Source of the DNA: Siphonodentalium dalli | Taxonomy: Eukaryota > Mollusca > Scaphopoda > Gadilida > Siphonodentaliidae | Length of the DNA: 64,000 nucleotides | NCBI GenBank assembly: GCA_032622095.1 | Contig: CP136063.1 | Span: 209,235,934-209,299,933 of the forward strand | Direction of reading: 5' to 3' | Shown here: piece by piece, positions 45,985 through 57,854 of the stretch | How the letters are laid out: every line of letters begins with the position of its first letter | Position numbering within the stretch: position 1 is the first letter of the stretch | Notes under the pieces: generated by a model | Databases searched by the model: none | What the model was told of the DNA's origin: nothing | Seen by the model: only the letters and a program-made list of their open reading frames with translations | Program-made: the position numbers and the translations under genes

Positions 45985-46662
45985 AAATCTCGAACAACAA
46001 GGGCCATAACTCTAGTAAGAATGAATGGAGAAACATGTATAATATGTATTTATGTATCCTTTCCCTATAAGCTGAGCTATCACCCTCCCAAAAGATAATG
46101 GAATCCAATAATTCACACCAGAGTTACATGGTGATATGTTTGTGCGGATGCATAGACGAAGGTTTGGTGAGGCTGTTAAATTTTGAAGGGTGTTTTGATT
46201 TCCAAATTTAGTTAATTTAATAGACATTTCCTGGATGACATGAGGTGATGCAAGAAAGTCTAAATCCTAATCTGTGTTCATGACTGCTAGCTTTTATTCA
46301 TCAACGAATAGAACCATCCACTTTGAGAATCCAGATATGTAAAGCTTGCAGACAGAGGGTAAAGTTTTTTATTATTTCAGACTTTGAAGTTAACCCAGTC
46401 AATTCAGGCAGGGTTTCCGCCAGGCTGGCTGCGGGTCCGTCGCCCGGACCCATTCCCCCTGCCGACCTTTGCCATGAAATCCCGCTCATACACAAATAAA
46501 TGACGTTATTAAAAACTTATTCAGTCTTGTCTGTCTCGGCAGGCTATATATGATATTTAACCTTATTTTCATTAATAATGACTAAATGGAATCGACACAG
46601 TCCATCTTCAGAAGAAAAAAAAATAACAGCATGAACAAACCATAAATAGTGACAACCCACAA
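45985..46662. other. Intron sequence with one satellite-like unit
   Basis: One GGGCCATAACTC-type unit (45985-46175), then a G+C-rich patch near 46405-46470 containing AGGGTTTCCGCCAGGCTGGC, diverged relatives of which are at about 37135 and 52760. Confidence 0.45.
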
Positions 46663-47839
46663 TAGTGAAGGTAGTTAGCGTTTTGATCAATACAAGTCGG
46701 ATAAAAGCGCCATTTTTAAATATCTTGTAGGACAGCATCTCTAGTCTAGGAATTTTCTCAAGAACCAACTTTTTGACCGACGTAGAGACGAACATTCAAG
46801 ATGGCGTCCAAGATGGCCGCCGTTTTGACCGTGGAACACCTAATAGTTTTGCTTCTCAATTTGATATGTTAAACATAACGAATTCCACCCTATTATCTAA
46901 GAATGGTTGTTGCAGAATAACAGTCTTCACTTTTAGTTGAAAAATGGCCACAATTATGGAAAATGGGTGCCAAAATGGCGGCCAAAACATGAAAATGTTC
47001 GGTTTTTGCCTTATTTTTGTTTAAATACTTTACAATTTTCGAGATAATATAAGAGAAGATATCAACAATATGTTGACTATTGGATGGAATAACCTCTGTG
47101 AAAGAGTCATGCACACTAAAGGCTAAGTAATATAGTTTGTTTTGGTACAAATGTGAGGTAGAATATGTGCTATGTAAAATGAACAAAATTATTTAAGACA
47201 GGGTTTCATTCTGTAAATGCTTAGAAACCAACAATGAATGGCTCTGATGTCTTCAATTCTATTTGCGACACTAATATATAGTTCGATAAGTTGATAACAA
47301 ATTTGAATATCGAGATCTTTGCAAATTAGCAATTTAGTAGTGGATTTACCACGAAATTCGGAAACACCAAATGACAAAACCCATAATCGTCAAATTCAAT
47401 TTGGTTCTCAAGACAGGAACACGTGGAAGGTATTCTGCAACATATCTTCATCATCGGGACTCGTATTAAATTTACCAGTACTTAAATTCAGTTGCTATGT
47501 CCAATTATACACAAAAGGATTGAAGCGTATTCTCGAAAGTATATTTGAGGTCGGAATAAGAAATCATATTGTTTCCTTGTAACATATAGGGTCCTGAATT
47601 ATTCCAGCAACAGAACATGAAACAATCATGCGAACGCAAGCGGGAATCAAAGGCACCCTTGAATATAGCCCAGATTCAATAATATGTACATTATTGCAAT
47701 GTATTGCATGTATATGTGTAATCTTGTGTAGACTATTGTTGCTGGGATATACTCCAGGGGGATTCTGTGGTTGGAAGATGGATCAGTAAATTTTAAAATG
47801 CACTTTGTTTAAAATAAACTGAATTGAACAATTCACTTC

Positions 47840-48345
47840 TCGCAACCACATCTTGACAATTTCATACATCGACGTTTTCTTTTTGAACATTTGCACGTGG
47901 AACAAACCGATTTGCAAACACATTTAATCAAGTCTGTGCACTCTCTAGCTGCTTCTGAGTTGCCATCCATACAGGAACAAAAGAACCGTCAATCAATTTC
48001 CATCCAAAGAAGTCAGGTGCTGGAAACTTTCCTCTACTGTGCGGCTTACAGTGCATATACCAGCCTGATATATATCACGACTTTCATGTTGCAAGAGCAT
48101 GTTCCTCGTTGTTGGTAAATGTTCAAGTGCTGAACATTTCATGCATAGCTTCATTAACTGAGGTCAGGTTCAAAGATTTGTCATAAACAATCACGACGAA
48201 ACGCTAAATACACTCACATAGTGGTGATGAGACATCAAGTACCACACAATGATTCCTCGCAATTGGCATCAAGCATTCTATGAGGTCTGGGCGCGTTCCA
48301 AGCATCCCAAAATTGCGCTTACCCTTACTAAAGAAAAAGGAAGTT
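47840..48345 (-). pseudogene. Inverted 3' fragment of the PIN/FEN-like gene (left arm)
   Basis: Reading leftwards it repeats the end of the 48585-50627 gene: a diverged block after the GCD motif, then FGWKLIDGSFVPVWM, then the cysteine-rich tail CKCSKRKRRC to a stop near 47841. The left arm lacks the first half of the gene, so the palindrome is asymmetric at its centre. It lacks the 704-bp insertion present in the right arm, giving the empty-site sequence. Confidence 0.65.
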
Positions 48346-48584
48346 GAGTCTTATCATGATATCGGATGGAATATTGGTACAGTTGAATACAAGTACAGTT
48401 GAATTTTTTGAGCACATTGAATTGCACATATCAACTATGTTGTAGGTATCATGTGATTTAGACTTGTCAAAAGACAAACAGTTTCAAATATTTGCATTGA
48501 AGCATAGCATGCATATATGTATCAACAGTGCGAAAAATAATCGATATATAATCGGTTTGTAGCATATGAAATATATGTTCTTCT

Positions 48585-50627
48585 CACACGAAAACCAGCT
48601 GTTCCCCCATCTATATCGAAAGTTTGCGAAAGAAGGGGTGGTAATAAATGTGACTTCCTAAGCTACATGAAGGTCCCATCCGATTCAAACCACATACCGG
48701 TAAAAACTGCAGAGCTAAAGCCAAAGGTCAAGTGTAAGGTGTTCGACGGGGGTGCTCTGATACACTTACTGCAACCCGACGTCGGGCACACCTTCTCAAT
48801 GTTTATCAGCACAACGTTTATTCCATATGTTATGATGCAACTCGCAGATTGTAGAATAATTGACTTGGTTTTGGACAGGTAAATAGAGGACAGTATCAAA
48901 ACAGGAACGCGAGATAAACGTGGTTCTGGGAATCGATGTAAACTGGTGGCTTATTACAAAATTCCACCGAATTGGAATGACTTTCTAAGAAACACCACCA
49001 ACAAGCAATAATTGTTTGCATTGGTCAATGAATGTCTCTTTAAATTGGAAACCGTAACAGGGAGAACCATCTTCGTAACGGAGGATGATACCACGGTCCT
49101 AATGTGGAACATATTATCTTTGAATGTGCATATGAAGAAGCTGACAGTAGATTAGTCGGATAAATATCTCATATGCTAAAAACTCATTCATCGATTATTG
49201 TTCGTACTGTTGACAAGGATATTATCGTGATTCTGTTGTGACGTCTGCATGCTATGCTACTCCAGTGCAAAGATTTGAAACTGTGTCTTTCTGCAAGTCT
49301 AAATTCCATGTTATCTGCAACATAGTTAATATGTACAATTCAATGGGCTCAGAAAATTCAACGGTGGTTCCAATATTCCATCATTTCCATGCGATATCAG
49401 GATGCGACTCTACTTCCTTTTCTTTAGTAAGGGTAATCAAACATTTTGGTATGCCTGGAAAGCTTACCCAGAGCTCACAGAATGCTTGATGTCAAATATG
49501 AGGAATCCTTTTGTGGTACTTGATGTTCCATCACCACTATTTGAGTAGATTTAGCATTTCGTCTTGATTGTTTATGACAAATCTGCGAACCTGGCCTCAG
49601 TTAATAAGATAGACATGAAATGTTCAGCAAAGGCCGTGCACATGAACAGTTACAACCAACGGAAATCATGCTACTAGTATATATCAGGTTGGTATATGGA
49701 CTGTAAGCCCCATAATAGATGCAAAGTTTCCAGCACCTGACTCACTGGGGAAAACTGTTTCACAAGAATCGATTCTATCGCCTTTGCGGTTCTGTTTCTA
49801 TCGAACTAAGTCCCGACTCTTTCGCGATTTAAAACAAATATTTTCAAAGTTTTGACCGCCATTTTGATATACACTAAATGTCAAAACAGAACTATTTTCT
49901 AAACAAATATCCCTAGATTATGTCTTTGCACGTGCTTATTGGTGACTATAATGCGAATTCGGCTATGTTTGTGCACACTTAGAGGCATAATACGTTTGTG
50001 TGCATTTCATATGTAAATTAAGCAGCAATTTGATGATAACTTTATCGGCCTTGACACTTTAGTTGGGCTCGAACATGTATCATTGTATGATCGAACACAG
50101 GACACTATAATAACCTAGTGTTTGATCATAAAACCTGACAAGTTCCAGCCCAATTTAAATATGATAAGGCTGAAATTTTTAGCATCGAACTGCTAATTAA
50201 TACTCGTGGGAAATACACACAAATGTACGTCCTTTGATTTTGCTTCACTATCACCAATAAGCACGCACAAAGACCTAATCTGTTGATTGTTATTGAAGAA
50301 TACTTTCTGTATTGACATTCAGTGTATAACAGCCTATCAAAACTTCGAATATATTTTAACAAATCGTGAAAGAATCGGAACTTAATTTGATTGAGACGGA
50401 ATCGGAAGGGTGATAGAATCGTTCTGGTGAAACAGATTCCCCAAGGGTGACTCCTTCAGGTGGAAATTTAGTGACGATTCTTTGTTTCTGTATGGATGAC
50501 AATCACAGAAGTGGCTAGAGTGTGCACAGAGTTGATTAGGCGTGTTTGCAAATCGGTTTATTCCAGGTGCAAATGTTCAAAAAGCAAACTTCCATGTACG
50601 GAGTTGTGCAGATGTGGTTGTGAGTAG
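48585..50627 (+). pseudogene. Broken PIN/FEN1-like nuclease gene of the palindromic transposon
   Basis: Recognisable blocks in order: KVFDGGALIHLLQP (48740), IIDLVLDR then DSIKTGTRDKRGSGNR (48860-48940), IPPNWNDFLR (48961), AYEEADSR (49126), IIVRTVDKDIIVILL (49196), FHAISGCDSTSF (49385), TFWYAWKAYPELTECL (49441), and a cysteine-rich end CKCSKSKLPCTELCRCGC to a TAG at 50625. EEAD, TVDKD and GCDSTS match the acidic clusters and the GCD helix-hairpin region of FEN1/XPG/Asteroid PIN-fold nucleases. The same layout occurs in a multicopy, mostly uncharacterised protein family of marine invertebrates that I recall. Stops, frameshifts and the 704-bp insertion at 49744 inactivate it. Function in transposition is inferred. 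Confidence 0.7.
49744..50447. mobile_element. Nested 704-bp palindromic element
   Basis: Ends GGGGAAAACTGTTTCAC and (inverted) GGGGAATCTGTTTCACC, arms pairing over most of the length. It is flanked by TGACTC (49738-49743, 50448-50453), a 6-bp duplication. The left arm of the host palindrome shows the unoccupied site. Confidence 0.65.
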
Positions 50628-51804
50628 TGAATTGTTCAATTCAATTTATTAATAGGAAGGGCATTTTCAAATTTACTGATCCTATCTTCCCACCACATGC
50701 CCCCCCCCCCCTGGAGTATATCCCAGCAACAATATAACACACAATATTATACATATGGATATATAGATGCAATGCATTGCACTAATATATATATTATTTA
50801 ATCTGGGCTATTTGCATGGTTGTTACATGTTCTGTTGCTGGAATAATTGAGCGAACTATATATTACAAGGAAATAATATTATTTCTTATTCCGACCTCAA
50901 ATATACCTTCGAGTATAAGCTTCAATCATTTGTGTATAATTGGACATAAAAACACTTAATTTAAGTATTGGTAATTTGAATACGAGGCCAGATGATGAAG
51001 ATATGTTGCAGAATACCTTCCATAAGTTCTTGTTTTTTTGAGAACCGAATTGGGTTTGATCAGTATGGGGTCTGTCATTCAGTGTTTCCTAATTTCGTGG
51101 TAAATCCACTACTCAATTGATTTTCTATTTGTAAACATCTCGACATACAAATTTGTATTCAAATGATCCAACAATATAGTAGTGTCGCAAATAGAATTGA
51201 TGATATCAGTGTCATTCATGGTTGGTTATTAAGCATTTATAGAATGAAACCCAGTCTGAGAATAATTTCATTCATTTTATATAGCACATATTCTACCTCA
51301 CATTTCTACCAGTACGAACAAAACCACTTCGCCTTTAATGTACATAACTCTTTCGCAGAAGTTATTCCATCGAATAATGAACACATTATTCATATCTTCT
51401 CTTATATTATCTCGAAAATTGTAAAGTATTTCATAAAAAAGTAAGGAAAAAGCACAATTTCTCATGTTTTGGCCGCCATTTTGGAATCCATCTTCAATAA
51501 TTGTGGCCATTTTTCAACTGAAAGTCGCGGTTGTTATTCCATAAACACCATTCTTAGATAAAGTGGGGGAATTCGTTATGATTACCATATCAAATCGAGA
51601 GGCAAAACCATCAGGTGTACCACCGTCAAACCGGTGGCCATCTTGGACGCCATCTTGAATTATCGGCTCCATGTCGGTCAAAAAGTTGGTTCTTGAGAAA
51701 ATTCCTAGACTAGAGATGCTGCCCTACAAGATACTAAAAAATGGCGCTTTTATCCGACTTGTATCGATCCGAGCATTTTTTGTCGCTAACTACCTACACT
51801 ACAA

Positions 51805-53000
51805 ATTGTTCCACGGGATTCCCCCACGTGATTGGTGGGGAATTCCCTATCAAGGGAGATATCATTGGTTCAATTTACTTCAGAGTATGGAACGTGGATC
51901 ATAAAAACTGCCTCATTTATTATCTTGACGTGAATATTGATGAGGCTTTGGACTAATTTATTCATCATTATTCCAACTTGTATAAAACATGTGTATAATT
52001 TGAGGCATGAGGAAACACACAAATATCTTATCATTTATGGTAATATAAAATTGTGACTTGGCTTATTGTCGCGAACTGAAGCATGAAAACGCTTGGGCTA
52101 ATGGCGATCATCATAAAAGAATCTTAGTGCAACATACACAAGTTCGTGGCTTCGCGTTAATGCCCCATTAAAGAATAACACGCTAGAGTAAGAGTTTGTC
52201 TAATGCTCGTTCCCGGGCTGGCTTAGATAATCATTTCGATGTGACGTCATCCAGTAGAAATTTGCAGACACGTGCAGTTAACTGTGTCACAATAATAGAG
52301 ATAATCAAAGTTATTATACCGCAGTCATTGAATATCATGCACGTGTCCACAATTATTAGTCAGGTCAAGGACGCACAATGTTTTGCTGCTCTTTTGCAGT
52401 TGAATTATCAGATACTAAAACATATAATTTGATATAAATGTGTGAGACAGGGAATAAAATAAAGACACACAGACACAGTCACAGTGAGAATGGGTTTGTT
52501 TATTTCTTTTTTTTTATTGGATTTATCATCTTTTTAGATTTAGTTTGCGCCGGCATTTTGTCTTGTTGCTTACCTGTGATCGCCGTTTGTTTCTCAAAAT
52601 CCTGATGAAAAATGCCCCTCATGACATACCGATCCATAAGTCGCAGGAAGTTTTTAATAAGGGAAATTGGGTTAGAAAGTTGTGACTTATACACCGGCCG
52701 GTACGGTAAATGGCGAAATTACAGATAAATCGGTCTTCATATATTTAATTATTTACTGGGTTTCCCCCATAGCAGCTACCGGACCCATCCCCGACCCCTA
52801 GCGGAAACCCTGATTCAGGTGATATGTTTTATCAGACTGTGAGCTGTCCTACCGTTGTGAGGTGTTAATCTCAGTGCAAAGCAAATATTTGTTATGCTAT
52901 TTGCGATATACTTTTGGCCATCTAATATTTTTTGGGCAAGTGGTCACAGAAATGAACCTCCATTGTTAGGTGGGGCACGAAAACATTACAAAAATACTTA
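51805..53000. other. Intron sequence
   Basis: Mostly featureless. 52757-52812 contains an inverted pair GGGTTTCC..GGAAACCC around GACCC/ATCC repeats. No exon before the CCP exon at 53002. Confidence 0.35.
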
Positions 53001-53001
53001 C

Positions 53002-53208
53002 GCTTGCATGTTGGTCCAGGATGTGTCCACTTTGAGTCAGACTGGCAGAACAGTATCGGTGATCCATCTAAATCAAAGCCAGTATTACATTCAAATGTGT
53101 AAGTGGAGCCGAAACTTGTTCCGTCACCAACATTTTCTGATAACAGTGTAGCTACACCATTATTGTTTCCAAAATTTATTAGACTTGTAAGAGCATTGCA
53201 TCTAGTCA
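53002..53208 (-). CDS. CCP/sushi exon
   Basis: A 207-bp exon encoding one CCP module. It starts TRCNALTSLINFG, then YTFECNTGFDLDG, ILFC and SKWTHPGPTC, giving four cysteines and the conserved tryptophan. The acceptor TTTCTTTACAG ends at 53209 and the donor GTAAGTA starts at 53001, both strong. Phases are 1-1. It lies between an 8.7-kb intron (containing the 25-bp minisatellite) and a 13.8-kb intron (containing the LINE and the second giant palindrome). Confidence 0.87.
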
Positions 53209-53244
53209 CTGTAAAGAAATGAAATGAAAATAAGCATAATGGTA

Positions 53245-53378
53245 CAATAATGCCCTAAATAATCAACTCCTTAACCACAGCAGAATTATTGGTAATTTTT
53301 TAGGATTTAGTCGGAAAATCTTGAAAAATTCTCATAATTCTGCTGTGGTTAAGGAGTTGTTTATTTAGGGCATTACTG
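53245..53378. mobile_element. 213-bp-family MITE with internal deletion
   Basis: TA-flanked, CAATAATGCCC to GGGCATTACTG, 134 bp; the centre of the hairpin is lost. Confidence 0.75.
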
Positions 53379-53481
53379 TATATGACATATTTATACAAAT
53401 TTAAAACCATATTAGACAAATCTTCCTGTGACAATGTTCTGCTGCTCAGATGAAAAAAACTTAAAAATTAAATGTCATTAA

Positions 53482-53733
53482 CTCTTCCAGGACATGAGCT
53501 TCCTGAAATTTTGCGAAAACCCTGTGCCAATGCATTCTCTTATATGTGCAAGTCTCCCATTTGGAGCCACAGATATATAAAATAATACAATTCGCCCTAA
53601 CAATATTAACATTGTAAGCCAGTGCATTCTTTTATATATATGATGCTCCCTATGGGAGACTCGCATATATAAGAGAATGCCCTGGCACATAATCTTGAAC
53701 TCTGCGCCAGCGTGGCTCTCATCATGAAAGCGA
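53482..53733. mobile_element. TTAA-type MITE
   Basis: Left end after TTAA (53478-53481), with internal GCATTCTCTTATAT and GAGTCTCCCAT palindromic blocks. The right end is degenerate. Confidence 0.5.
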
Positions 53734-54661
53734 TTAGACAAATCTCCCTGTGACAATGTTCTGCTGACCAGATGAATAAAACTTGAAAATTAAATGTCAT
53801 TACCATCATCAATAACACTTAGAGGAACACGATGAAACTTACAAGAATATCTATCCAAAGTGTAATAAAGCAAGAATACTAATGTTGAAGAATGTTTTAT
53901 ACTGACAGTTATTGCTGAAGAATTTAATTAAAATTACGGTAATAAGGCAACAAAACAAAAATACCTATGTTTAGGGTTTCCCTACCTACACTAGAAAAAG
54001 GTGCCTACCCAAAACATTTTATTACCATATTGGACTTTAGACACAGATATTTTTTTTGTGCTCAGTGGGAAGGGCATCGAAAGGTATCTTACCCATATTC
54101 AAACCTCTCCTATAAAAAAGATTTGAGAGTTTTATTATTCTCGTGCTCTGACTAATTCAAGATTAACCATATTTAGTATTGAACCTTTCAATTAATCTGA
54201 ATTGTGAAGCTTTCTAGATTGAATTGTCAATGACCCAATAGAATTCAGAATAAAAAAAAAAAAAGTTCCCTACCTACCTACGTTAATTATTATTTGCCCA
54301 GGTAACCCTAAACACAGGTTTTATTTTGTTTGGCCGAAGTCAAGATGGTCCTTGATGATATCTCATTGAATGAGTTTAATGTTCACCATTCAGTGCCTTT
54401 GAGGTCCTATCTAACAAACGTGAAAATAATCTTTTGATAATGCTATTATTGTCATAAATGTCAAGAAAGATTGCACCCCCTCCTATCCCCACCCTTTTAT
54501 AATCATGCAGTTACATCCCTGTAATTTGAATGTGGTCTTCATTTTTGGCTTAGCATATCATTCCTTGAAAATATGAACTCTTTGCTCTAGTCCTGTATAA
54601 CATGGTGTGGGATATCGCACAACTAGTTAAAAACTCTACAAGTGCCTTTGAACGTTTAATC
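53734..54661. other. Intron sequence with a loose inverted pair
   Basis: TTTAGGGTTTCCCTACCTAC (53970) and CCCTACCTACC..GTAACCCTAAAC (54270-54315) form a foldback-like pair around AT-rich sequence. No exon. Confidence 0.35.
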
Positions 54662-57600
54662 GGTTCATGCTGTCATCGCTCCACAGGGTTCATGCTGTCA
54701 TCGCTCCACAGGGTTCATGCTGTCATCGCTCCACAGGGTTCATGCTGTCATCGCTCCACTGGGTTCATGCTGTCATCGCTCCACAGGGTTCATGCTGTCA
54801 TCGCTCCACAGGGTTCATGCTGTCATCGCTCCACAGGGTTCATGTTGTCATCGCTCCACAGGGTTCATGCTGTCATCGCTCCACAGGGTTCATGCTGTCA
54901 TCGCTCCACAGGGTTCATGCTGTCATCGCTCCACAGGGTTCATGCTGTCATCGCTCCACTGGGTTCATGCTGTCATCGCTCCACAGGGTTCATGCTGTCA
55001 TCGCTCCACAGGGTTCATGCTGTCATCGCTCCACAGGGTTCATGCTGTCATCGCTGTCATCGCTCCACAGGGTTCATGCTGTCATCGCTCCACAGGGTTC
55101 ATGTTGTCATCGCTCCACAGGGTTCATGTTGTCATCGCTCCACAGGGTTCATGCTGTCATCACTCCACACGGTTCATGTTGTCATCGCTCCACAGGGTTC
55201 ATGTTGTCATCGCTCCACAGGGTTCATGCTGTCATCGCTCCACAGGGTTCATGCTGTCATCGCTCCACAGGGTTCATGTTGTCATCGCTCCACAGGGTTC
55301 ATGCTGTCATCACTCCACACGGTTCATGTTGTCATCGCTCCACAGGGTTCATGCTGTCATCGCTCCACAGGGTTCATGCTGTCATCGATCCACAGGGTTC
55401 ATGCTGTCATCGCTCCACATGGTTCATGTTGTCATCGCTCCACAGGGTTCATGCTGTCATCGCTCCACAGGGTTCATGCTGTCATCGCTCCACAGGGTTC
55501 GTGTTGTCATCGCTCCACAGGGTTCAAGCTGTCATCGCTCCACAGGGTTCATGCTGTCATCGCTCCACAAGGTTCATGTTGTCATCGCTCCACAAGGTTC
55601 ATGTTGTCATCGCACCACAGGGTTCATGCTGTCATCGCTCCACAGGGTTCATGTTGTCATCGCTCCACATGGTTCATGCTGTCATCGCTCCACAGGGTTC
55701 ATGCTGTCATCGCTCCACAGGGTTCATGTTGTCATCGCTCCACAGGGTTCATGCTGTCATCGCACCACAGGGTTCATGCTGTCATCGCTCCACAGGGTTC
55801 ATGTTGTCATCGCTCCACAGGGTTCATGCTGTCATCGCTCCACAGGGTTCATGTTGTCATCGCTCCACAGGGTTCATGCTGTCATCGCTCCACAGGGTTC
55901 ATGCTGTCATCGCTCCACAGGGTTCATGCTGTCATCGCTCCACAGGGTTCATGTTGTCATCGCTCCACAAGGTTCATGTTGTCATCGCTCCACAGGGTTC
56001 ATGTTGTCATCGCTCCACAGGGTTCATGCTGTCATCGCTCCACAGGGTTCATGCTGTCATCGCTCCACACGGTTCATGCTGTCATCGCTCCACAAGGTTC
56101 ATGTTGTCATCGCACCACAGGGTTCATGCTGTCATCGCTCCACACGGTTCATGCTGTCATCGCACCACACGGTTCATGTTGTCATCGCACCACAGGGTTC
56201 ATGCTGTCATCGCTCCACAGGGTTCATGTTGTCATCGCTCCACAGGGTTCATGCTGTCATCGCTCCACTGGGTTCATGCTGTCATCGCTCCACAGGGCTC
56301 ATGCTGTCATCACTCCACACGGTTCATGTTGTCATCGCACCACAGGTTCATGTTGTCATCGCTCCACAGGGTTCATGCTGTCATCGCTCCACAGGGTTCA
56401 TGTTGTCATCGCTCCACAGGGTTCATGCTGTCATCGCTCCACACGGTTCATGATGTCATCGCTCCACAGGGTTCATGATGTCATCACTCCACACGGTTCA
56501 TGTTGTCATCGCTCCACAGGGTTCATGCTGTCATCACTCCACAGGGTTCATGCTGTCATCGCTCCACAGGGTTCATGTTGTCATCTCTCCACAGGGTTCA
56601 TGTTGTCATCGCTCCACAGGGTTCATGATGTCATCACTCCACACGGTTCATGTTGTCATCGCTCCACAGGGTTCATGCTGTCATCGCTCCACAGGGTTCA
56701 TGCTGTCATCGCTCCACAGGGTTCATGTTGTCATCTCTCCACAGGGTTCATGTTGTCATCGCACCACAGGGTTCATGCTGTCATCGCTCCACACGGTTCA
56801 TGTTGTCATCGCTCCACAGGGTTCATGCTGTCATCGCTCCACAGGGTTCATGTTGTCATCGCTCCACAAGGTTCATGTTGTCATCGCTCCACAGGGTTCA
56901 TGTTGTCATCGCTCCACAATGTTCATGTTGTCATCGCTCCACAGGGCTCATGCTATCATCGCTCCACAGGGTTCATGTTGTCATCGCTCCACTGTGACAG
57001 GGCTCATGCTATCATCGCTCCACTGGGTTCATGCTGTCATCGCTCCACAGGGTTCATGCTGTCATCGCTCCACAATGTTCATGTTGTCATCGCTCCACAG
57101 GGCTCATGCTATCATCGCTCCACAGGGTTCATGTTGTCATCGCTCCACTGTGACAGGGCTCATGCTATCATCGCTCCACTGGGTTCATGCTGTCATCGCT
57201 CCACAGGGTTCATGCTGTCATCGCTCCACAGGGTTCATGTTGTCATCACTCCACAGGGTTTATGATGTCATCACTCCACAGGGTTCATGCTGTCATCGCT
57301 CCACAATGTTCATGTTGTCATCGCTCCACAGGGCTCATGCTATCATCGCTCCACAGGGTTCATGCTGTCATCGCTCCACAGGGTTCATGTTGTCATCACT
57401 CCACAGGGTTTATGATGTCATCACTCCACACGGTTCATGCTGTCATCGCTCCACAATGTTCATGTTGTCATCGCTCCACAGGGCTCATGCTATCATCGCT
57501 CCACAGGGTTCATGTTGTCATCGCTCCACTGTGACAGGGCTCATGCTATCATCGCTCCACTGGGTTCATGCTGTCATCGCTCCACAGGGTTCATGCTGTC

Positions 57601-57853
57601 ATCGCTCCACAGGGTTCATGTTGTCATCACTCCACAGGGTTTATGATGTCATCACTCCACAGGGTTCATGCTGTCATCGCTCCACAGGGTTCATGCTGTC
57701 ATCACTCCACAGGGTTCATGATGTCATCACTCCACAGGGTTCATGCTATCATCGCTCCACAGGGTTCATGCTGTCATCGCTCCACAGGGTTCATGCTGTC
57801 ATCGCTCCACAGGGCTCATGCTGTCATCGCTCCACAGGGTTCACGCTGTCATA
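54662..57853. repeat. 25-bp minisatellite, about 127 copies
   Basis: Head-to-tail copies of a 25-bp unit GGTTCATGCTGTCATCGCTC + CACAG over 3.2 kb, with variants (C/T at position 10, CGC/CAC, ACAG/ACTG/ACAA). From about 56900 the variants form higher-order blocks (a GGCTCATGCTATCATC unit and a CTGTGACAGG insertion recur every 150-230 bp). All three plus frames are open over long stretches (up to 887 codons) because the unit lacks stops; 25 is not a multiple of 3, so each frame gives the same 25-residue cycle. I treat it as non-coding. Confidence 0.95.
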
Positions 57854-57854
57854 G

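Larger units (their letters stand above)
46663..51801. mobile_element. Giant palindromic (foldback) DNA transposon, copy 2
   Basis: A 5139-bp element with ends TAGTGAAGGTAGTTAGCG and (inverted) TAGTGTAGGTAGTTAGCG, flanked by CAA (46660-46662, 51802-51804). The arms pair over most of their length (for example GACCGACGTAGAGACG at about 46778 with its inverse near 51670, and CAAATCGGTTT near 47915 and 50555) but are clearly more diverged than in copy 1. The outer arms carry AAGATGGCGTCCAAGATGGC boxes. The centre and right arm contain a broken gene for a PIN/FEN-like protein, and the left arm an inverted fragment of the same gene. Confidence 0.82.

Noticed and set aside
54662-57853. CRISPR-like array
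   Set aside because: Units are contiguous 25-mers without unique spacers, in eukaryotic DNA.
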